Assembly (NCBI GenBank): GCA_944385625.1
Contig: CALWXZ010000008.1
Span: forward strand, 1-41,270
DNA: 41,270 nt
Direction: 5' to 3'
From: an uncultured Flavonifractor sp.
GTDB taxonomy: Bacteria > Bacillota > Clostridia > Oscillospirales > Oscillospiraceae
The position numbers and the translations under genes are program-made. Positions within the stretch are counted from its first letter, which is position 1; the number at the start of each line of letters is the position of its first letter. The notes below the pieces were generated by a model. The model did not search any database. It was not told the origin of the DNA and saw only the letters and a program-made list of their open reading frames with translations. Below, one piece after another: positions 24,859 to 32,116 of the stretch.

Positions 24859-26769
24859 ATGAAGCCCGTCAATCTCAATCCCACCGATCAAAAGGAGCTT
24901 TATGAACGGGCCTGCCGCCGGATGGGGGAACTGGCGCCGGGGTGGTCGGACCAGTTTCCCAGCGACCCGGCCGTGGCCGTGCTGGAGCTGGCCAGCTACC
25001 TGTCGGATCTGCAAAATCGGGCCTGGAACCGGGTGGGGCCGGACCACTATCTGGCCTATCTGAAGCTGCTGGGGGAGGCCCCCCGCAAGCGGGCCCCGGC
25101 GGCGCTGCTGGCCCGGCCCTTGGACGGGCCCCGCCCCTATGAGGGCCAGCGGTTCTGGGTAGACGGGGTGCCCTATGAGGTGACCCGGGCGGGGGAACCG
25201 GTGGGCGAGCCGGAGACGGTGTGGGCCCAGTGGGGCGGGCGGTCCAGAGCGTGGGAGGGGGAGTTTCCCCTGTGCCTGGAGGAGGACGGTGTGAGCGTGT
25301 TCATAAGGTTCTCCGGGACGGTGTCCGGGGAGCGGCCAATACGCATCTGGTGCGGCGTGGAGCCGGAGGAGGGCCGGGTGCCGCCGGAGGAGGACACGCC
25401 GCCGCCGGTAACCCTGCTGGCCCAGACGTCCGGCAGCGGGGACTGGCAGGCGGCCCGACTGGAGGACGGCACCTGCGGCCTGCTGCGCAGCGGGTACTGG
25501 ACGGTGACGGCGGACCGGCCCTTTACCACGCTGCGGGTGAGGGTGGAGGGCCGCCTGGAGGGGCGGCCCCGTGTCCGCCGTCCGGTGCCCGAGCCGGTGA
25601 AGCTGGAGCAGCGGCTGACCCGCAGCGCCACGGCGGATCTGACGTCCCCCTTCCGGCTGCCGGAGGGGTGGGCGGGCAGCCGGGTGCTGCGCTATTTTCT
25701 TCCGGCAAAGCCAGGGGCGTGGAGAGAGGCCTCCGGGTTGTTTGCCCGGGGCGGGGCGGTGGCCGGCTGGTCCGGCCAGGCCCCGCCGGTAATCCGTGTG
25801 GTTTCCGCGGAGCCGGACTTTGCCCATGCTTTTTCCATCCGGTCCATCGCCTGCGAGGAGGTGGTTTTGGAGGAGGAGGGAATCCTGTCCGAAAGCCTGC
25901 GTCTTATGGTGGAGGAGGGTGGCCTCTGGTACGATTGCCCCATCCGGGAGCCGGACCCCCAGCAGACCCTGCCCCGGGGCTGCCGCTGGGAGGAGGGGCG
26001 CAGGACCCTCTGCTTCGGAAACGGGCGGGACTTTCGCCTGCCTGCCGGCGGCGGGCTTTTGGTGGCCGCCTGCGCCACCACCCTGGGGACAGGGGGCAAC
26101 GGAGCCGCCGGGATTCTGAGCCAGGGCGGTACCCGGCTGCTGGCCCTGGACCCTGCCGGCGGCGGGTGTGATGGAGAGCGCGCCAGGGACGCCTTTTTCC
26201 GGGCGGCAAAGGAGCAGAACCAGCTGCTGCGGGCCGTCACCCCGAAGGACTACGAGACGCTGGCCCGCCAGACCCCGGGCCTGGCCCTGGGGCAGGTCCA
26301 CGCGGTTGCCCGCCGGGCCTTGGGCCAGAACAGCGCCGGCATCACCGTGCTGGCCAAACCCCGCGCCCGGGAGCGGCTGCCTGCCCTCACCCCCTGGCAG
26401 GCGGCCCGGTTGGGGGCGTGGCTGGAGCGGTACCGGATGATCGGTGTGCCCGTCGCCGTCCGCAGTCCCCGGTATGTGCCTCTCGCCGTGTCAGCCTCCC
26501 TGCGGGTCAGCCAGCCTGTGGACCAGGAAACGGTCCGCCGGACGGTGCTGGAGCTGACGGACGGGGTGGAAGGCCCCGTGCCCTTTGGGGCGGAGGTGTC
26601 CGACACGGCCCTGCTGGCGGCCCTGGGCCGGCTGGAGCATATCCTTGCCGTCACCGGGCTGGAGCTGCGCCTCCTCTCCGGCCAGGTGCGCCCCGCCCGG
26701 GACGGGGTCATCCGGCTGGAGCCGGATATGCTGCCCTATTTGGAGAAACTGGAGATCACCCAGGCCTGA
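24859..26769 (+). CDS. Baseplate wedge protein, BaseplateJ/gp47-like
   Basis: 636 aa. The N-terminus LAPGWSDQFPSDPAVAVLEL followed by ASYLSDLQNRAWNRVGPDHY and LAYLKLLG is the canonical start of eCIS BaseplateJ proteins. The C-terminal part (AVTPKDYETLARQTPGLALG, then LSGQVRPARDGVIRLEPDML) matches the phage gpJ-type domain. It forms the wedge with gp25 and the neighbouring 817-aa protein, whose domain order is similar, pointing to an old duplication. Confidence 0.9.
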   Translation: MKPVNLNPTDQKELYERACRRMGELAPGWSDQFPSDPAVAVLELASYLSDLQNRAWNRVGPDHYLAYLKLLGEAPRKRAPAALLARPLDGPRPYEGQRFWVDGVPYEVTRAGEPVGEPETVWAQWGGRSRAWEGEFPLCLEEDGVSVFIRFSGTVSGERPIRIWCGVEPEEGRVPPEEDTPPPVTLLAQTSGSGDWQAARLEDGTCGLLRSGYWTVTADRPFTTLRVRVEGRLEGRPRVRRPVPEPVKLEQRLTRSATADLTSPFRLPEGWAGSRVLRYFLPAKPGAWREASGLFARGGAVAGWSGQAPPVIRVVSAEPDFAHAFSIRSIACEEVVLEEEGILSESLRLMVEEGGLWYDCPIREPDPQQTLPRGCRWEEGRRTLCFGNGRDFRLPAGGGLLVAACATTLGTGGNGAAGILSQGGTRLLALDPAGGGCDGERARDAFFRAAKEQNQLLRAVTPKDYETLARQTPGLALGQVHAVARRALGQNSAGITVLAKPRARERLPALTPWQAARLGAWLERYRMIGVPVAVRSPRYVPLAVSASLRVSQPVDQETVRRTVLELTDGVEGPVPFGAEVSDTALLAALGRLEHILAVTGLELRLLSGQVRPARDGVIRLEPDMLPYLEKLEITQA

Positions 26770-26793
26770 CAGCCGGGTGAGGGGAGGACGGAT

Positions 26794-27735
26794 ATGGAAC
26801 AGAGTGTGCGCCGGTATTGCTCCGACCGGGATCTGAGGCGCTGCGGCGACTATGACGGGGCGGGGGGATACCGCTCCCGGTGGCACCAGGGGCTTGAGAG
26901 GGGGATGGAGTGGCTCCGCCTGTCGCTGGAGGGGGTGTCTGCGGTCCGGGTGCGGGTGTTTGCATCAGAGGAGCCCCTGGAGCCAGAGAAAGCGGAACCG
27001 GAGCCCGCCCTGGTGGGGCAGGGACCGGACCTGTGCCTCTACGGGGTGCGGGGCCGCTACCTGCGCTTTGAGGTGGAGCCGGCGGAGGGACTTTTGGGGT
27101 ATACGCTGAGTTTTCCCGGCCGCTCCATCGACGGGGGGCTGCCCGTTGTTCTGCGGGACGACCCCATCCTGCGCCGCTTTCTGGGGGTCTATCAGTCGGT
27201 CTATAGGGACACCAACCGCCAGGCGGCCCGGTTTCCCCACCGGTTGGACCCCCGGAATTCCGGGGCACTGGCCGGCCTGTATCGCTGGGTGGGGGCCGCC
27301 CGTTGGATGGGGGACGCCCCGTGCCTGCCCGAGCTGTTGGCCGCCGCCCCCAGGCTGAACCGGATGCGGGGTACCCGTCTGGGCCTGGAGTGGCTTGTCC
27401 GGCTGGTGACCGGCGGACGGGGAACGCTGGTGGAGGAGTTTCAGTGGCGGGAGCAGCCGCTGAGCCTGGAGGAGCGGGCGGAATGCGCCCGGCTCTACGG
27501 CGGGGGCGCCCAGGTGGTGGTGCTGCTGCCGGCGGACACCAACGCCGCCGCCCTGCGGTTTTTGGAACAGGTTGTGGAGGACTTCATCCCGATGGGGCTG
27601 TCCTGCAAGCTGCTTCAGCTGCGGGATGGAGGGGAGATGGACGGGCACACCTATCTGGACATCAACGCCCAGCTGCGGGAGCCGGCCCCGCCGGCCATGG
27701 ACGAGAGCGAGCTGGACGAACTGATCCTGGAATAG
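26794..27735 (+). CDS. Tail protein I-family baseplate protein (Afp13-region)
   Basis: 313 aa. The region FPHRLDPRNSGALAGLYRWV and the RGT-containing MRGTRLGLEWLVRLVTG (about residues 189-205) match the contractile-tail 'phage tail protein' domain related to P2 tail protein I. It connects wedge proteins and, in phages, fibres. The C-terminal acidic tail (DESELDELILE) ends just before the ATPase gene. No fibre adhesin follows, unlike in Afp/PVC. Confidence 0.82.
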   Translation: MEQSVRRYCSDRDLRRCGDYDGAGGYRSRWHQGLERGMEWLRLSLEGVSAVRVRVFASEEPLEPEKAEPEPALVGQGPDLCLYGVRGRYLRFEVEPAEGLLGYTLSFPGRSIDGGLPVVLRDDPILRRFLGVYQSVYRDTNRQAARFPHRLDPRNSGALAGLYRWVGAARWMGDAPCLPELLAAAPRLNRMRGTRLGLEWLVRLVTGGRGTLVEEFQWREQPLSLEERAECARLYGGGAQVVVLLPADTNAAALRFLEQVVEDFIPMGLSCKLLQLRDGGEMDGHTYLDINAQLREPAPPAMDESELDELILE

Positions 27736-27748
27736 AGGAGGGAGAACC

Positions 27749-29686
27749 ATGCCGGGCTGGGAGGACAATTCCGCCTGTATTCTGGACTATCTGGAGCTGT
27801 TTCAAAGTCTGGCCGCCCAACCGGCGGACCAGGCCGGCTGCCTGGAGCGGTGGCGGCGCCTCCAGAACTGGGAACTGGACACGCCCGATACCGTTGTTCT
27901 GGCGCCCCGGCTGCTGCGGGAACGGTTTGATCTGCCGCTGCGGGAGTATCTGCTGGTCATGGCGGCCCTGGCCCTGGAGATGGACGGCCAGCTGCGGGCC
28001 GATTTCCGGCGCCGGTTTGGCCTGGCCCTGCCCACCGTGGAGTATGGGCTGGAGCTGATCGCCCCCCTCTGTCCCAGCGCTGTAGAGACCCTGGCGGAGC
28101 TGACCGGGCACAATCTGCTGACCGGCCTGCTCCTCGCCGCCGCCGGGGAGAGCGCCTACCCCCTGGAGCGGCCTCTGATCCTCTGCCGGGCTGCGGCGGC
28201 CTTTCTCACCGGACTTTCGGCGCCGGAGTACCGGGGCGTCACCCTCCTTCTGCCACCGGAGAAGACCCGTTACCTGCCCATCCACAGCCGGGCCCTGGAG
28301 CAGCTGACGCTGTGGTACGGCTCCGGCGGCTTGCAGCCCCTCTATCTCCACGGCCGGGATGGCTGCGGACGGCGGACCTTGCTGCTCCGGGGGTGCGGCG
28401 GCGCGGTCTGTGTGGAGCTGGCGGAGGGGACCCGGCTGTCCCCGGCGGACCAGGCACAGCTCTGCCGGGAGGGGGCCGTGCTGTCCAGACTGCTGTCCGT
28501 CCCGGTCTGCGGGGTGGACGCCAGGGCGGATGACGCCCTGGCGGAACTGCTGTGGCTGTGCCGGGAATGGGACATCCCTCTTGTGGTGGTAACTCAGGAG
28601 GAGAACGTGCTGGCGCAGGCCGGGGAGGTGATCCGGCTGCCATCCCGGCTGACCCCCTGGGAGCGGGAGCAGGGGTGGCGGGCGGTTCTGCCCGGGGCGG
28701 AGCCGGACTCGGTTCCCCCGGGCGGCATGAGCATCGGGGCCCTGCGAGAGACCGCCGGGCTGGCGCTGCGGATGGCCGGGGCGGCGGGCCGGACCCAGGT
28801 GCGGGGGGAGGATACCCGCCGGGCCCTGCGCCAGCGGGGCGGGACGATGGCCTTCGGAATTCAGTTTGAGCCCTACGCCCGCCTGGAGGACATGGTGCTG
28901 CCGGAGGAGGCGCTGGAGCAGCTCCGCCAGATCTGTACCGCCGCCCGGTGCGGGCGACAGCTGGCCGACTGGGGCGTGCCGGTGCGCAACGAGGGGGTGA
29001 CGGCGGTATTTTACGGGCCCTCGGGCACGGGGAAAACCATGGCGGCCAACGCCGTGGCCCGGGCGCTGGAGATGCCCCTTCTGCGGGCGGACTTGTCTGA
29101 GATCATGGACAAATATGTGGGGGAGACGGAAAAGCATCTGGGCCGGCTCATGCAGTGCGCCCGGGAAAACCGCTGTGTGCTGCTGTTTGACGAGGCGGAC
29201 GCCCTGTTCGGAAAGCGCACCGGCCTCTCCACCGGCCACGACAAGTTCGCAAACCTCTCCACCTCCTTCCTGCTCCAGGAGATCGAGGGGTACGACGGCG
29301 TGGCCCTGCTGTCCACCAATCTGTTGCAGAACTTTGACGAGGCCTTTCTCCGCCGCCTCTCCTATGTGGTGCGCTTCGCCCTGCCCGACGCCGGACAGCG
29401 GGAGAAGCTGTGGCGGCGGGCCCTTCCGCCGGACCGGCTGGAGGGGACCATTCCCTTCGGGGATCTGGCCCGGTCGGAGCTGAGCCCCGCCCGGATCAAC
29501 GGCGTGGCCAGTGCCGCCGCCGTGGCGGCCATGAGCGCCGGAAAGAACGCCATGGACGCGGCAGACGTGGTACGGGCGCTGGGCCTGGAACTACAAAAGA
29601 GCGGAAAGACACTGCCCCGGGAACTGAGCGCCCTGCTGGCGGAGCAAGGCGTCCAAAAGGTGGAGACAGCCGTAACAATGATGTAA
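27749..29686 (+). CDS. AAA+ ATPase of the eCIS (Afp15/Pvc15-like)
   Basis: 645 aa. The N-terminal half is an eCIS-type helical and degenerate ATPase region. The C-terminal AAA+ module has Walker A GPSGTGKT (about 423-430), Walker B LLFDEADALF (about 478-487), a sensor-1 region LLSTNLLQNFD and an arginine-rich FLRRLSYVVRF. In PVC and Afp this cytoplasmic ATPase is required for loading effectors or assembling particles and is a standard member of eCIS loci. It ends the structural block; 92 bp separate it from the regulator. Confidence 0.92.
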   Translation: MPGWEDNSACILDYLELFQSLAAQPADQAGCLERWRRLQNWELDTPDTVVLAPRLLRERFDLPLREYLLVMAALALEMDGQLRADFRRRFGLALPTVEYGLELIAPLCPSAVETLAELTGHNLLTGLLLAAAGESAYPLERPLILCRAAAAFLTGLSAPEYRGVTLLLPPEKTRYLPIHSRALEQLTLWYGSGGLQPLYLHGRDGCGRRTLLLRGCGGAVCVELAEGTRLSPADQAQLCREGAVLSRLLSVPVCGVDARADDALAELLWLCREWDIPLVVVTQEENVLAQAGEVIRLPSRLTPWEREQGWRAVLPGAEPDSVPPGGMSIGALRETAGLALRMAGAAGRTQVRGEDTRRALRQRGGTMAFGIQFEPYARLEDMVLPEEALEQLRQICTAARCGRQLADWGVPVRNEGVTAVFYGPSGTGKTMAANAVARALEMPLLRADLSEIMDKYVGETEKHLGRLMQCARENRCVLLFDEADALFGKRTGLSTGHDKFANLSTSFLLQEIEGYDGVALLSTNLLQNFDEAFLRRLSYVVRFALPDAGQREKLWRRALPPDRLEGTIPFGDLARSELSPARINGVASAAAVAAMSAGKNAMDAADVVRALGLELQKSGKTLPRELSALLAEQGVQKVETAVTMM

Positions 29687-29778
29687 GGGGCCGGTGGAAC
29701 TGCCCTCCGCCGGATAATTGTCAAAAAGCGCCTGCCCGTGGGCCGTATGATGCCATACTGTGAGCGGGGGGATGCCCT

Positions 29779-32076
29779 TTGAACTCAAATCCGATTGCGG
29801 TTCCGAACCGGCTGAGCCAAACATTGCGGCAGGAGCTGGAGGAATATAAGATCATCTTTCTCTCCGCCGGCGCAGGGTGGGGAAAAAGTACGGCTGTCCG
29901 GGAGTGCCTGAAGGGGCGGCCGGCGGTCTATCTCACGGTGGAGCCCGACCGGGTTCCCCGGCTGTCGGCCAAGGAGTCCCTCATTGTCCTGGACGATTTT
30001 CACAGGCTTGCGCCCCGTCTGGAAAAGCGCATGGCGGAGCTGATCCGCAGATCGCCCAAACGCCAGCGGCTGATTTTGCTGTCCCGGTGTCCGCCGCCGG
30101 AATTTCTTCTCCCCTACCGGTTTTCCGGGGAGCTGCGGCTGCTGACCGAGGCCGATCTGGCGCTGGGCGATGGGGAGATACTCCAGCTGGCAAAGGCCTG
30201 GGGCGCGTCGCTGCCCGGGGCGGAGCTGCGGTATCTTCAGCATGAGAGCCAGGGCTATCCGCCCTACATAGGCTTCCTGCTGGACCAGCTGGCCGTCACC
30301 GGGCTGTGTACCCGGGTGGTGGAGGAGGGGCGGCGGCAGCTGTACGCCTACTTTGACGCGGTTTTGTTCCAAAGCTGGGACAAGCGCACCCGCCGCGCTC
30401 TGATGTGCGGCAGCTTTTTCTCCACTGTCACCACCGCCCTGATGGAGGAGGTGCTGGAGGAACCCCAGGCGGGGGCGCTGCTGCTGGAGATCGCCCGACG
30501 CACGGGGGTGCTTCAGGCCCAGCGGCAGGGCCGGTGGCGGTACGCCGGTCCGGCCCTTTCATCCGAGTACCTGCGCTGGAAGGCGGAGCGGGAGCTGGCC
30601 CCCGGGGAGATCCAGCGGCTGCACAGGCTGGGCGGGGACTGGTGCAGGACCCACGGAGATTACACCGGCGCCGTGGGGCACTATCTGGCCGCCGGCAGCC
30701 GGGGCCAGGTGTCCGATGTGCTCATTCAGGCGGTGCGGAGCGACGGGCGGGCTGGGACGCTGTGCCGGCTCTCCGACTGCTTGGACCGCCTGAGCGAAGA
30801 AGCGATACAGGCTGCGCCGGAGCTGAGCTTTGCCATGAGCCGGGCAGCCTGGCTCCGTCTGGACCTGGGAAAGGCCCGGTACTGGCGGGATGTGCTGGAG
30901 CAACAGGCCGCCGGACCGGAAGGCAGGCGGGCCGCGCCCTACCTGGCCTATCTGGATTTCTGCCTGCCCCAGCCGGAGCTTGCCGGGCGGGGGGCGCTTT
31001 CGCTGCCGAAAGCGGCGGAGGGGTGTGTGCTGGATGTGACGGCCCTGACTGCGGGACTGCCCAGCGTCCTGAGAGGGGAGGGAGATCTGTCCAACCTCTT
31101 TCAGGAGCGGGAACTGCCTGCGGCGGCCGACAGCCTGACCGGCGGCTTTATGGCCCTGCTCCAGGCGGAATACCGGATAGAACAGGAGGAAGGAGGGGGC
31201 GCGTCGCTGCTGGGGTGTCACCTCCTCCAGCTGCAAATGCAGGCCCGGGGCGCGCTGGAGCTGGAATTTGTCTGCGTGGCCCTGACGGCCCGGGCCCTTT
31301 GCGGGGAGGGACAGTTTCCCGAGGCGGCCTCCTACCTGCTCCGGTTTCGCCAGCGGGCGGAGGCGGCGGGGGACGGAACGCTGCTGGCCAATATAGATGC
31401 CCTCCGGTGCCGCATCGCCCTGCTGGAGGACAGCCTGTACGCCGCCCAGTGGCTTGCGGCCCAGCCGCCCACCGGCGGTGTCGTTTCCCTGGTGGACGGA
31501 TATTGCCTGCTCACCAGGGTGCGATGCCATATCAAGCGGGAGGAGTACCGCACCGCGCTGCTCTATCTGGGCCCGCTGCTGACCGGCTATGTCCGCTGCG
31601 GGCGGATTTTAGATCAGATGGAGGCGCTGATACTCACCGCCATTTGCCTCTATCGCCTGCACGACCCGGCCTGGAGGGACCATCTGGAGCGGGCCCTCCG
31701 TCTGGGCGACCCGTACGGGTTTGTAGAGGTTTTTGCCGGGGAGGGGGCGGCCATACTGCCCCTGCTGGAGGACTACTCCCCTGCCCCGGAGCGTTCCGCC
31801 CGGTATTGGAGCGCCATCCTGCGGGGGGCGGCCAGCCAGGCGGAGTACAGCCCCGCCTATCTCCGCCCGAACCGGTATCTGACCCAGACGCTGACCCCTG
31901 CCGAGCGTATGGTTGTGCTGCTGCTGGTGCGCCACAAGAGCACCGGGGAGATGGCAAGCATCATGGGCGTCAAGGTCAGCACCGTGCGGACCCATCTGCG
32001 CCATCTGTTTGTCAAGCTGGGTGTCCACAGTCAGGAGGAGGCCCGGAAGGCCGCCGTTGGGTTTCATCTGGTCTGA
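29779..32076 (+). CDS. MalT-like LuxR-family regulator (STAND ATPase)
   Basis: 765 aa with a TTG start at 29779; GGGGGG lies just upstream and no in-frame ATG is nearby. Walker A SAGAGWGKST at 29-38 and Walker B SLIVLDDF near 71 define a STAND-type NTPase. A long helical/TPR-like middle would act as sensor, and the C-terminus (about 700-765) is a LuxR HTH: LTPAERMVVLLLVRHKSTGE, then VKVSTVRTHLRHLFVKLGVH. Such proteins activate target promoters on binding an inducer. Its place between the ATPase and the effector suggests it controls this operon or effector expression; the inducer is unknown. The 92-bp upstream gap has no clear promoter. Confidence 0.88.
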   Translation: MNSNPIAVPNRLSQTLRQELEEYKIIFLSAGAGWGKSTAVRECLKGRPAVYLTVEPDRVPRLSAKESLIVLDDFHRLAPRLEKRMAELIRRSPKRQRLILLSRCPPPEFLLPYRFSGELRLLTEADLALGDGEILQLAKAWGASLPGAELRYLQHESQGYPPYIGFLLDQLAVTGLCTRVVEEGRRQLYAYFDAVLFQSWDKRTRRALMCGSFFSTVTTALMEEVLEEPQAGALLLEIARRTGVLQAQRQGRWRYAGPALSSEYLRWKAERELAPGEIQRLHRLGGDWCRTHGDYTGAVGHYLAAGSRGQVSDVLIQAVRSDGRAGTLCRLSDCLDRLSEEAIQAAPELSFAMSRAAWLRLDLGKARYWRDVLEQQAAGPEGRRAAPYLAYLDFCLPQPELAGRGALSLPKAAEGCVLDVTALTAGLPSVLRGEGDLSNLFQERELPAAADSLTGGFMALLQAEYRIEQEEGGGASLLGCHLLQLQMQARGALELEFVCVALTARALCGEGQFPEAASYLLRFRQRAEAAGDGTLLANIDALRCRIALLEDSLYAAQWLAAQPPTGGVVSLVDGYCLLTRVRCHIKREEYRTALLYLGPLLTGYVRCGRILDQMEALILTAICLYRLHDPAWRDHLERALRLGDPYGFVEVFAGEGAAILPLLEDYSPAPERSARYWSAILRGAASQAEYSPAYLRPNRYLTQTLTPAERMVVLLLVRHKSTGEMASIMGVKVSTVRTHLRHLFVKLGVHSQEEARKAAVGFHLV

Positions 32077-32116
32077 CCGGCAAAGAGAAAATTTTAAGAC
32101 AAAAGGCGGTGAATCC

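Noticed and set aside
29687..29778. Promoter for the LuxR-family regulator (TTGTCA near 29718, TATGAT near 29746)
   Set aside because: The spacing is about 22 bp, outside the usual 16-18 bp; readthrough from the operon is the simpler reading.
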